DNA of 12,576 nucleotides from JBMCLJ01 sp048615375 (GTDB taxonomy: Bacteria; Patescibacteriota; Dojkabacteria; JAOAGR01), in assembly GCA_048615375.1 (NCBI GenBank), contig JBMCLJ010000039.1:1-12576 (forward strand), read 5' to 3'. The translations under genes were made by a program, and so were the position numbers. Positions within the stretch are counted from its first letter, which is position 1. Every line of letters begins with the position of its first letter. This document shows, piece after piece, positions 1 to 7,372 of the stretch. The notes under the pieces are model-generated. The model ran no database searches. It was not told the DNA's origin and saw nothing but the letters and a program-made list of their open reading frames with translations.

Positions 1-1
1 C

Positions 2-97
2 TGGAAAGAAGTGAGAAGGGAACTATCTGAAGTTATTCATGAGTTTAATTTCCAGAAAGTCGTATATAGAATGTTCAGGATTCTCCTTGGAAATTAA
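2..97 (+). CDS. C-terminal fragment of an unidentified protein
   Basis: This is the only + strand frame open from the left edge. It reads 31 codons from base 2 to a TAA at 95-97, and the other two + frames stop within about 30 bases. The peptide (WKEVRRELSEVIHEF then NFQKVVYRMFRILLGN) is rich in charged and hydrophobic residues in an amphipathic pattern, as expected of a genuine C-terminal helix. It is too short to assign a family. Its neighbour is the tRNA-Pro gene on the opposite strand, so the two converge. No convincing intrinsic terminator follows; there is a T6 run near 109-114 without a strong stem before it. It could be a chance open frame. Confidence 0.4.
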   Translation, partial: WKEVRRELSEVIHEFNFQKVVYRMFRILLGN

Positions 98-215
98 TTG
101 AGTACAGTTTTTTGGTGTGGGTTTAACTATATTACCTTCTCTTATTTTTATGAACCAAGAGGAATAAATTTGACATAGAGTGCTACTGGAGACTCTAAAT
201 CGAATAAGTCAAAGA

Positions 216-292
216 TGGTCGGGGAGAGAGGACTCGAACCTCCGGCCTCGCGGTCCCAAACCGCGCGTTCTAGCCAACTGAACTACTCCCCG
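216..292 (-). tRNA. tRNA-Pro (anticodon TGG)
   Basis: Read on the - strand this folds into a complete 77 nt cloverleaf. The acceptor stem is CGGGGAG/CTCCCCG, including the C1-G72 pair typical of bacterial proline tRNAs. The D arm is GTTC...GAAC. The anticodon stem CGCGG/CCGCG encloses the loop TTTGGGA, giving anticodon TGG, which reads CCA and other CCN codons. The T arm is GGAGG-TTCGAGT-CCTCT with one G-T wobble. The discriminator base is A, and the 3' CCA is encoded at 216-218. There is no intron. It lies downstream of, and on the same strand as, the glycosyltransferase at 393-2258, but it has its own promoter-like sequence. Confidence 0.97.
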
Positions 293-312
293 TAATTCAC
301 TTGAACAATGGG

Positions 313-341
313 ATAATAGCATAAAATAACGCATTTCCAAA
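313..341 (-). promoter_or_regulatory. Probable promoter of tRNA-Pro
   Basis: The - strand shows an extended -10, TGCTATTAT (hexamer TATTAT at 313-318). A weak -35 lies upstream: TTTGGA at a 17 bp spacing, or TTGGAA at 16 bp. Transcription would begin about 14 nt before the tRNA 5' end at 292, a normal short leader. The sequence lies between the end of the glycosyltransferase gene and the tRNA, so the tRNA need not depend on read-through. Confidence 0.55.
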
Positions 342-367
342 CTTTAACAAGGTAATATGCGCGAAAG

Positions 368-382
368 GTTTACCATGTAAAC
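368..382. repeat. Perfect 6 bp inverted repeat after a stop codon
   Basis: GTTTAC-cat-GTAAAC forms a perfect 6 bp stem with a 3 nt loop. It starts 11 nt past the stop codon of the - strand glycosyltransferase. On that strand it is followed only by CTTTCG, not by a U-run, so it is at best a weak terminator or a 3' end stabiliser. Confidence 0.3.
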
Positions 383-392
383 TTCATGAAAA

Positions 393-2258
393 TCACGGAA
401 CCTTGATTATAAAAATTGATGTGCCAGCTCTTGCAACAATATCATCATGGAAGTGATAATCATACTTTTTCTTGTTCTCGAGTGTGTGATTATATTTGTT
501 CAGCTGGTAAAATGTTACAGAAACTGCCAGGTACGAACCTGATGGAGGAAGGTAATTGTCCCCTTCAATACTGTACTTCGTGTAGTTATCTTTGAAGTAG
601 TAGTCCCAGTCAGATGTCGTAAAGAGATCCAGATAGATATTACTAACATTATTTTCCTCTACCCACTTCGCGAGTCTACCTACATCCTGCCCCCAGTCGT
701 AGTTCGAATCAGTAGCGATTTCATACCCTTCTTTTCCTAATACTTTGGATGCACTGTTGTAATAGGATATGTAGTGAGGAAAGGAGAGTACCAGAGGCAT
801 AATTATAAAAACAAACCCCGCCGAGAACACGTGTTTATAGCGAATTGACCTCCATATACCGTTGTGCCAAAGTGAATCAGCTACTCTTGCAAGAATAAGT
901 GCTTGAAGCACAATAAACGGCATAATGTGTCGGATGCCGATCTGTAGCGAAGAGGTTATGCTTATCGCAAAGAAGAATACACTATAGAGCATCAGTACTG
1001 CCAGTCCTGGATGACGAGTAACCGCATTGATCAACTGCTTGCGCAAAGCTAGTTTCCTTACAATGTGAATACCTGTAAATCCATACAGCAAGAGGAATGC
1101 AATTTGTGTTTTGAATAGATACAATACAGGAAAGTACAAAGCTCCGGCGCCTTCTGAACTATAAAACTTGTCGAAAAACTGTACCCGCTGATATGGACTT
1201 CCAACCCGTCCGAATACCTGAGTCAACCCATAGAGATACTGGTATATTGCTTTTGTTGCTGCGTTCCCCTCAATTAAGAACAAGCTTACAGTACGCATAA
1301 ACGAAGGCAGAGCATCAAGATCGCCCTCGTATGCTTCCCTCATATCCACGTTATTCATATTCATTACATGAGGAATGTAAAAAAGCACAATCAGCCCGCA
1401 CATCAAGACAAGGAATAATACATATATTCCTACAAACTTTACAAGATACTGCCGAATATTTCGTTTTTGTAACGTATTATGCAAAATAATCATCAACACC
1501 CCAGCTCCTAACATAAACGGAACAAGGAGCAATGAGCTAAATTTTGCCAGGAGCGCGAGCGAGGTGAACACAACAAATGCACAAAACATCCAGCCAAAGT
1601 ATCGTTCTTTAAGAAACGATTGTTTCATGTATATCGAAAACACCAATAATGCTGTAACTTGCAACAAAGCGCTGGCAGTATCAGTGTTTGCGAGGGCACT
1701 GTGGGCGAGAAAAGTAGCAGAAGTGCCGACGAGCATAATACTGATAATCCCTGCCCTTTTACTCCAGAGCTGCGAGATAAAAAGATACAGGAAAAACAAA
1801 AGTATGGTATTGAGCATAATTACTCCTGCGCGTGCAGTCCGCACTATATCTTCTGGTGTATTACTACTCTCAAAAACAACTCTCCTGCCCCACTCCCACT
1901 GATTCCCTTCTACTTCCAACTTTGCTGGAAAATAACCTGCTTCATCCTGTTTAGATGCATCATTTGTTATAGTAGGCATTGAGAATCCTCTTGTGACTAA
2001 TGCTAAACCAGCAGCATCTTTTGCAAGTGGTGGATGCTCAGGGTTAAAAAAGTATTTACCCGTCTTGATATAGTACAAGCCACTGGACAGATGACTGATT
2101 TCATCGATTGTAATCGTATCAGAAGGTTCTTGAGAGAATGGTGTTGAATAGCCACTTATTGAAAAGTATGTTACCAGCGCAAACAGACAGCATAAGAGTA
2201 CAGCCCATCCGTGGAGTAAAGACTTATGCAGTAAGGACTTGAACAACTTTCCTGCCAT
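393..2258 (-). CDS. PMT/ArnT-like GT-C glycosyltransferase (GT39/GT83 type)
   Basis: A polytopic membrane protein of 621 residues with a first membrane segment at about 17-36 and roughly ten more hydrophobic segments. The first outer loop has the acidic pair D52-E53 followed by YFFNPEHPPLAK (about 69-80). This is the signature of the family that transfers sugars from polyprenyl-phosphate donors on the outer membrane face. Later hallmarks are LQIGIRHIMPF (about 438-448), PHYISYYN (494-501) and SNYDWGQD (518-525), then a soluble C-terminal domain. These fit bacterial phospholipid-carrier-dependent glycosyltransferases. The acceptor (protein, glycan or lipid) cannot be told. The ATG at 2258 has no Shine-Dalgarno, but a TAGTAT box lies 8 nt upstream. 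The gene is divergent from the GT-C gene at 2325. The family call is firm; the substrate is unknown. Confidence 0.88.
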   Translation of the reverse strand: MAGKLFKSLLHKSLLHGWAVLLCCLFALVTYFSISGYSTPFSQEPSDTITIDEISHLSSGLYYIKTGKYFFNPEHPPLAKDAAGLALVTRGFSMPTITNDASKQDEAGYFPAKLEVEGNQWEWGRRVVFESSNTPEDIVRTARAGVIMLNTILLFFLYLFISQLWSKRAGIISIMLVGTSATFLAHSALANTDTASALLQVTALLVFSIYMKQSFLKERYFGWMFCAFVVFTSLALLAKFSSLLLVPFMLGAGVLMIILHNTLQKRNIRQYLVKFVGIYVLFLVLMCGLIVLFYIPHVMNMNNVDMREAYEGDLDALPSFMRTVSLFLIEGNAATKAIYQYLYGLTQVFGRVGSPYQRVQFFDKFYSSEGAGALYFPVLYLFKTQIAFLLLYGFTGIHIVRKLALRKQLINAVTRHPGLAVLMLYSVFFFAISITSSLQIGIRHIMPFIVLQALILARVADSLWHNGIWRSIRYKHVFSAGFVFIIMPLVLSFPHYISYYNSASKVLGKEGYEIATDSNYDWGQDVGRLAKWVEENNVSNIYLDLFTTSDWDYYFKDNYTKYSIEGDNYLPPSGSYLAVSVTFYQLNKYNHTLENKKKYDYHFHDDIVARAGTSIFIIKVP

Positions 2259-2266
2259 TGTTACTG

Positions 2267-2296
2267 ATACTACCTGAATTTGTTACATATTTACAA
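2267..2296 (-). promoter_or_regulatory. Candidate leaderless promoter, glycosyltransferase at 393-2258
   Basis: On the - strand TTGTAA (2291-2296) and TAGTAT (2267-2272) are separated by 18 bp, and TAGTAT lies 8 nt before the ATG. A start site at the usual distance from this -10 would fall at or next to the start codon. The -35 occupies almost the same bases as the -35 of the divergent + strand promoter. Confidence 0.45.
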
Positions 2297-2318
2297 TACA
2301 TTGCTTTCAACATATGAT
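2290..2318 (+). promoter_or_regulatory. Candidate leaderless promoter, glycosyltransferase at 2325-3830
   Basis: TTTACA (2290-2295, five of six matches to the -35 consensus), an exact 17 bp spacer, and TATGAT (2313-2318, five of six matches to the -10). The GTG start codon follows after only 6 nt, leaving no room for a Shine-Dalgarno in the transcript. This is the best-formed promoter in the window. Confidence 0.6.
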
Positions 2319-2324
2319 TCATAA

Positions 2325-3830
2325 GTGAAACAATTTCTCAAAAAGTATGCTTTTTTGTTTCTACCGATACTACTCTATCTGATATTTCGACTGCCTTCAT
2401 TTTTTGAGACATTCTGGTATGGTGATGAAGGTATCTATGCAGCTGTCGCCCAGGGCTTGCACGAAGGCAAGCTGCTTTATCAAGAGATTTGGGATCATAA
2501 ACCTCCTCTCATTTACTGGATATACTATGTGTATGGATTTTTACCATGGGAAATTGCATTTGTGCTCCTGCGAGCAACAACAGCAGTGCTGGGCATCGTA
2601 AATATACTCCTGTCAGGCTGGATACTGAGAAGAAAGCTACTGGTACATTCAGTTCATACGGGTATTGTTCTCACACTATACGCGTTCTTTGCAGGAACTC
2701 CTTTTTTTGAGGGCAACACCGCTAACGCGGAAATGTTTTTTGTGACAATAAATCTTGTGATACTATGTTTATTGTTGCAAAAAAAACTGCTTCCTCTTGT
2801 GGGATTCCTCGCTTTCCTGTCCTTACTCTTAAAAGTACCTGCTTTTGGAGAAGCAGCAGGCATAATTCTCTGCTTTACAATTATTATCCTGAAGAATGAT
2901 AAAATGCGAGCCACTATCCGGTTCTTGCTTCACACAGCAAGCGGATTCATAGTTCCATTAGTTATCTTGCTAGTATACTTCGGATTGAGAGGTAATGTAT
3001 CGGATTTTATTCAATCTGCGTTTTTAGATAATGTTGGGTACGCTACCCTGGAAAATGAGTACTTCGTGTTTTTAGGGCTCCCGTTTTCACCGAATCTCAT
3101 CAAAACCTTCATTCTTTTGGTAACAATCAGTGTTACCGGGTACGCGTACTGGAACAACCAATTAAAGAAACTACCCCTCATAGTAATATGGGTATTTGCG
3201 ATAGAATTATACGCTTCATTACTTTCTGGAAGAAACTACGCACATTATTTTCTTCAAGTATTGCCAGGGCTTACCCTGCTGTCAGGGTACCTAATGAATA
3301 AAATTACCTGGGAACATAAAAAAGTACTTCAGAATGTTGGGTATATCGCAGCGGTAACAGCCTTATTTCACTTCAGCATGCTCACGCTATCACATGGAAA
3401 TCGTATAGATACCTATGCAAAGCTCAATGAGTATTATCCTCGTTTTATCCGTTGGATATCAGCAGAAGATAAATACGAAGCGAAATTTAAATGGGGTAAA
3501 AACAGGTGGGTTGATCGGGTGAAAGAAGTGAGCAATCGTATAGATGAAAGCTACTCTGAATACGATACTTACTATCTTTACACCAATGAATCCTGGGTAT
3601 ATGCTTTAACTGAGAAGCCTTCGACAAACAGATTCATAGCATGGTATCATATTGACTTTAACGAATCTTACCTGCAAAGCGCGATTATGAATCGCAATCA
3701 GGCAGAGTTAGTAATAATTGATACATACATTACACAAAATGAGACCTTGCTGGAGGATATGAAGGGGAAAAAGCCAATAGAAAGCTATGATGGATTTGAG
3801 TTTTACGATAACAGGCAGGTTAGTGAGTAG
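2325..3830 (+). CDS. GT-C family glycosyltransferase, ArnT/PMT-like
   Basis: A 501-residue integral membrane protein. After the first membrane segment (about 8-22) comes the loop WYGDEGIYAA (31-40), whose acidic pair is D34-E35. It is followed by LLYQEIWDHKPPLIYW (50-65), the classic first-loop motif of GT39/GT83-type enzymes that use polyprenyl-phosphate sugars. Further on, SGRNYAHYFLQVLPGL is also family-typical. About ten hydrophobic segments precede a soluble C-terminal tail of roughly 130 residues. The GTG at 2325 is the first possible start after an in-frame TAA at 2322-2324, so the start is well constrained. No Shine-Dalgarno is present, and a -10-like TATGAT sits 6 nt upstream. The GT2 gene follows on the same strand, probably in one transcript. 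The acceptor and sugar are not known. Confidence 0.88.
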   Translation: MKQFLKKYAFLFLPILLYLIFRLPSFFETFWYGDEGIYAAVAQGLHEGKLLYQEIWDHKPPLIYWIYYVYGFLPWEIAFVLLRATTAVLGIVNILLSGWILRRKLLVHSVHTGIVLTLYAFFAGTPFFEGNTANAEMFFVTINLVILCLLLQKKLLPLVGFLAFLSLLLKVPAFGEAAGIILCFTIIILKNDKMRATIRFLLHTASGFIVPLVILLVYFGLRGNVSDFIQSAFLDNVGYATLENEYFVFLGLPFSPNLIKTFILLVTISVTGYAYWNNQLKKLPLIVIWVFAIELYASLLSGRNYAHYFLQVLPGLTLLSGYLMNKITWEHKKVLQNVGYIAAVTALFHFSMLTLSHGNRIDTYAKLNEYYPRFIRWISAEDKYEAKFKWGKNRWVDRVKEVSNRIDESYSEYDTYYLYTNESWVYALTEKPSTNRFIAWYHIDFNESYLQSAIMNRNQAELVIIDTYITQNETLLEDMKGKKPIESYDGFEFYDNRQVSE

Positions 3831-3877
3831 TATATCATTACTTATTGGAATGTCTTAGAATCAGGCAGCTATTTTAC

Positions 3878-4645
3878 ATGACCGCAAATATACCAACAAA
3901 GCCACCTTACTTAACAGTTATCATTCCTCAATTCAATGAGTTAAGTAACTTAAAAAAAGGAGTGCTGGAATCAGTACACTCATTTTTACAGGCTCAGTCA
4001 TTTTCTTACGAAGTTATTATTGTAGACGATGGGAGTAGTGATGACAGTTATGAGTATAGCAGCACATGTACGGCAGAGTATGAACACTTTGCAGTTATTA
4101 AGGCAGAACATGGTGGAAAAGCTAAAGCCTTACATGAGGGTATTCAAAGAGCCAGGGGGAAATATACACTGTTCACTGATATGGATCAATCAACCCCTCT
4201 TGAAGAACTCCACAAACTTCTTCCTCACCTGAATAATTATTCAGTTGTTATTGGCTCAAGAGGTGCTAAAAGGAGTGGCTCAAGTTTCTTAAGAAAGACC
4301 GCGAGTGGTATGTTTACTTTGTTTCGACGAACCTTATTACTGAGGGATATACAGGATACTCAGTGTGGTTTTAAACTCTTTGACACAAAAGTCCTTCAAA
4401 CCTATTTCCCAAAACTCGAAGCTCTTCAGGAAAAAACTGGCAAGGGATGGGTCGTAAGTGCTTTTGATGTCGAGCTTTTATTTATACTCCATTGCAAAGG
4501 CTACTCAATTTGTGAAGTAGAAGTTTCGTGGGCGAATGAAGATGTATCTACCAGCAAAAACAGAAAGTTTTTTAAAGAGTCTATTAATATGCTTAAACAG
4601 ATATGGGTTATTAAGCAGAACCACTTACGGAAGAAGTATGAATAA
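3878..4645 (+). CDS. GT2 family polyprenyl-phosphate glycosyltransferase (Alg5/Dpm1-like)
   Basis: A soluble GT-A fold glycosyltransferase of 255 residues from the ATG. Visible motifs are YLTVIIPQFNE (11-21), VDDGSSD (49-55, nucleotide binding), HGGKAKALHEG (78-88), the DxD-type metal site DMD followed by QSTP (101-107), GSRG (126-129) and DTQCGFKLF (160-168). The last is diagnostic of dolichyl/polyprenyl-phosphate glucosyl- and mannosyltransferases. It probably transfers a sugar from a nucleotide donor to a polyprenyl phosphate on the cytoplasmic face, making the donor used by the neighbouring GT-C enzymes. A TTG at 3845 would add 11 residues (MECLRIRQLFY) and has TATCAT 6 nt upstream. I prefer the ATG because the family usually begins a few residues before the first strand, but this is unresolved. 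The 3' end overlaps the convergent gene by 35 bp. Confidence 0.88.
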   Translation: MTANIPTKPPYLTVIIPQFNELSNLKKGVLESVHSFLQAQSFSYEVIIVDDGSSDDSYEYSSTCTAEYEHFAVIKAEHGGKAKALHEGIQRARGKYTLFTDMDQSTPLEELHKLLPHLNNYSVVIGSRGAKRSGSSFLRKTASGMFTLFRRTLLLRDIQDTQCGFKLFDTKVLQTYFPKLEALQEKTGKGWVVSAFDVELLFILHCKGYSICEVEVSWANEDVSTSKNRKFFKESINMLKQIWVIKQNHLRKKYE

Positions 4646-6023
4646 GGTTGTCACCAGTTACTTTGTTTTCAATAAAAATATATAGTCGATACAGCCACAA
4701 GAGACAGAGTAAATTAATAAGAGAGGCGAATGCGAGCGTATCAAAGTTTGCATTGAGAATAAAACTGCCTGGCCACGCAGGATCGTTACTGCCACCTTTA
4801 AAAACATCCATTTGATTAATGAAGTAAGAAAACTGTATTACAAGCACAGGTATCATTAACTCATGCATGAACCGCACTTTTTTTATAATAAATAAGCTGA
4901 ATAAACTGAATATAATTGCTATATGTAAGTATCGTGAATGCATTTTCGTGAATAACATATAGTAAAAACCACTATTCATAATCATGAGAAATGTAAATTG
5001 CTGGAGCGTCATATTAGACGGGAATATAGTAAAGAACAAACGTTTGATATTCGTACTAGCAGTAATTAAAGTACGGAACGTTATATGACGGATTTTCAAA
5101 TAAAAAACAACCATCAGCAGCACATACAGGAATAAACCTGCCAGACTCACGGATAGTGGAAAATGTACATTGTTAAAAAAATGATCACTTCCCTTGCCAT
5201 TCATTCCAAGTAAGGGCCATAGCGATGCAGCGCCATTAGTAATAGTGTTTTCACGCCAAACAGGGGCAAAGACGACGACTCCGGTTCGGTACCAGTTTAT
5301 TGCCGTACATAAAGAGAGTGTGGTAACAACTGGCAGTAAAAAGCCGTACAGCTGAGATGAAAATAATTTCTTATTTCTTAAAGACAGGTGAAAAGCCAGA
5401 AGAACTGGAAACAGCAGGAACGTCTGCAATTTAATAATAAAGCTGATTCCAATGATTAATCCACTCCAGAAGAAAAGCCTGCCGCCATGATTATTCTTGT
5501 TCCAGAACATAAGCATTACGGATATCAGCATGAGCAGTACAATGAAAGAATCCATCTGTCCCCAAATATTTGAGATGAACCAGAGTGAAGGAAGTATATA
5601 CACTATAGAAGCAAATATATAAATTCTACTGCGGTTAATGTTTTGTCTTCCAGCAAAATAAATAAGTGCAAAAACCAGCACTGTCTCCGCAAGCCAATTA
5701 AAAGATTTCAGTGTATACACAAAACTATACTCTCCGCCACCAAAGACTCTACCGACTAATTCTACACCCATGAGGAGAAACAAGCTTCCAGGCATGTAAT
5801 CGTAAGGACCATTGTAATTCTTCCAGAACGAGAAAAAGCCCATGTCCACTGCATTTGTGGCCCATGTGTATTGAGTCTCTACCATATCAAAGTAATACCC
5901 AAGTCCTTGCATTGTAGCAAGTCGTAACACCGTGCCGAGAATGAAAGAGAGAACAACAATTACTTGAACAAAAGTTGCCAGTTCTCTGAAATTACGATAC
6001 AACTTTGTCACGAATGAAAGCAT
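4611..6023 (-). CDS. Polytopic GT-C-like mannosyltransferase-type membrane protein
   Basis: A 470-residue protein with about ten to twelve hydrophobic segments. The first outer loop has FDMVETQYTW (45-54) and GPYDYMPGSLFLL (72-84), and WGQMDS occurs at 154-159. These resemble the acidic first loop and the WGQxD motif of lipid-donor GT-C enzymes related to ALG6/ALG8 and PIG-M-type mannosyltransferases. It lacks the EHPPLAK/DHKPPL motif of the two other GT-C proteins, so it is a distinct subfamily. The substrate is unknown. The ATG at 6023 has TACAAT 7 nt upstream and no Shine-Dalgarno. Divergent from radA across 44 bp and convergent, with a 35 bp overlap, with the GT2 gene. Confidence 0.75.
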   Translation of the reverse strand: MLSFVTKLYRNFRELATFVQVIVVLSFILGTVLRLATMQGLGYYFDMVETQYTWATNAVDMGFFSFWKNYNGPYDYMPGSLFLLMGVELVGRVFGGGEYSFVYTLKSFNWLAETVLVFALIYFAGRQNINRSRIYIFASIVYILPSLWFISNIWGQMDSFIVLLMLISVMLMFWNKNNHGGRLFFWSGLIIGISFIIKLQTFLLFPVLLAFHLSLRNKKLFSSQLYGFLLPVVTTLSLCTAINWYRTGVVVFAPVWRENTITNGAASLWPLLGMNGKGSDHFFNNVHFPLSVSLAGLFLYVLLMVVFYLKIRHITFRTLITASTNIKRLFFTIFPSNMTLQQFTFLMIMNSGFYYMLFTKMHSRYLHIAIIFSLFSLFIIKKVRFMHELMIPVLVIQFSYFINQMDVFKGGSNDPAWPGSFILNANFDTLAFASLINLLCLLWLYRLYIFIENKVTGDNLIHTSSVSGSA

Positions 6024-6030
6024 TGATTAT

Positions 6031-6036
6031 ATTGTA
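6031..6036 (-). promoter_or_regulatory. Candidate -10 box, GT-C gene at 4611-6023
   Basis: TACAAT on the - strand, exactly 7 nt before the ATG at 6023, the spacing expected of a leaderless transcript. No good -35 is seen: the hexamer at the 17 bp position is CTATAG. The box coincides with the candidate -35 of the opposing radA promoter. Confidence 0.4.
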
Positions 6037-6060
6037 TACTGCTGAATAATAAACTATAGA
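6032..6060 (+). promoter_or_regulatory. Candidate leaderless promoter of radA
   Basis: TTGTAT (6032-6037), a 17 bp spacer and TATAGA (6055-6060), with the ATG only 7 nt further on. The hexamer TAGATT (6057-6062), 5 nt before the ATG, is an alternative -10. No Shine-Dalgarno lies between box and start. Confidence 0.42.
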
Positions 6061-6067
6061 TTATATT

Positions 6068-7372
6068 ATGACAAAACCCAAAACTACCTACCTCTGTACT
6101 TCTTGTGATGCTACCTACCCAGCCTGGCAGGGACAGTGTACACAGTGCGGGGAATGGAATACTATTATACGAGATACGTACAGTAGAACATCTCCAGTTC
6201 GTACTCCAAATCCTCGAGTATACCAACAGCCGGTTACTTTACAGGATTCGACAAATTCAGATAGCAAGACTCAGCTCCCAATTTCCAGTATTAATACAAT
6301 TCTTGATGGTGGCATTACCGCAGGGCAGGTTGTATTATTTGCCGGTGAGCCTGGTATTGGAAAATCTACCCTTCTCACACAGCTCTGTATGAAATCAGAA
6401 TTTCCTGTTCTGTATATTTCCGGAGAAGAATCAGTTTCGCAGATCGCAAATCGGGCTTCCCGGCTAACGAAACTCAAGAATTTCGAAAATGCGCAGTTTT
6501 CTAACGAAGTAGAACTGGAAGGAGCACTTCAGTTGATCTCATCGAAAAAATATAAGCTGATTATCATAGACTCAATACAAACTATGTATGCTACGAGTGT
6601 TTCAGGATATCCAGGTTCAATGAACCAAATACGCGAGTGCGCAAACCAGCTTACCACCACAGCAAAGGAGAGCAACGTCGCAGTCATAATGATTGGCCAG
6701 ATTACCAAAGAAGGAGACATCGCTGGCCCCAAGATCCTTGAACATCTCGTCGATACAGTTCTGTATTTTGAAGGTGATAAAAAAAATGACACGAGAATAC
6801 TGCGTGTAACCAAAAACCGGTTCGGCACAACCAATGAAATCGCCTTATTCGCCATGCAGGAAAGCGGGTTACAGGAAGTATCCGAGGCTGAGTCGTATTT
6901 TGTCCAGGAACTATCCCATGAAGAGGGTGTAGCGTACACCATTTACCAGGAAGGCTCACTCTCACTTCTTCTCGAAGTTCAAGCATTATGCTCGCACTCT
7001 GTCTTTGCCTATCCAAAACGGGTTTCTACTGGTTATGACTCCCGTCGTCTGGAAATCCTGATAGCTGTATTATCCAAAAAGTTAAAACTGAAGCTTGAAA
7101 ACTATGATGTATTCGTTAATGTTGTTGGGGGTATCAAAGTGCAGGATACAAGTGTTGATCTTGCAGTAGCAGCTGCCATACTCTCTTCTGTTAAGAATCG
7201 TCCACTTCCTCCAAAAAGCTGCTTCGTTGGAGAGCTTGGTTTAACAGGTAAGGTCAGGATGGTACATAGACTTGAACAGCGGACTACAAAAGCTACTAAG
7301 CTTGGGATACAACACATCTATTGCCAAAAAAACCTGAAACATGTAAACACTCTGATTAATTTGTTAAGCTGA
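6068..7372 (+). CDS. radA: DNA repair protein RadA (Sms)
   Basis: A RecA-like DnaB-type branch-migration helicase that acts on recombination intermediates. All expected parts are present in 434 residues, slightly below the usual 450-460. A C4 zinc finger has C10, C13, C24 and C27. The Walker A motif is GEPGIGKST (93-101), the Walker B region is LIIIDSIQ (164-171), and the RadA-specific KNRFG motif is at 249-253. A Lon-protease-like C-terminal domain runs from about 275 to the end, with VDLAVAAAILSS and GELGLTGKVR (388-397). The ATG at 6068 immediately precedes the zinc finger and has a -10-like box 7 nt upstream. It stands alone on the + strand, divergent from a glycosyltransferase. Its last 17 bp overlap the end of the convergent signal peptidase gene. 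Confidence 0.97.
   Translation: MTKPKTTYLCTSCDATYPAWQGQCTQCGEWNTIIRDTYSRTSPVRTPNPRVYQQPVTLQDSTNSDSKTQLPISSINTILDGGITAGQVVLFAGEPGIGKSTLLTQLCMKSEFPVLYISGEESVSQIANRASRLTKLKNFENAQFSNEVELEGALQLISSKKYKLIIIDSIQTMYATSVSGYPGSMNQIRECANQLTTTAKESNVAVIMIGQITKEGDIAGPKILEHLVDTVLYFEGDKKNDTRILRVTKNRFGTTNEIALFAMQESGLQEVSEAESYFVQELSHEEGVAYTIYQEGSLSLLLEVQALCSHSVFAYPKRVSTGYDSRRLEILIAVLSKKLKLKLENYDVFVNVVGGIKVQDTSVDLAVAAAILSSVKNRPLPPKSCFVGELGLTGKVRMVHRLEQRTTKATKLGIQHIYCQKNLKHVNTLINLLS

Noticed and set aside
170..198. Perfect TTGACA at 170-175 on the + strand, as a promoter
   Set aside because: The hexamer at the 17 bp position is CTCTAA, a poor -10. It would drive transcription antisense to the tRNA with no gene to serve.
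1564..1982. Open frames of about 110 codons on the + strand inside the first glycosyltransferase
   Set aside because: They lie antisense to a membrane protein with strong family motifs, and their own translations show no domain, signal or start context.
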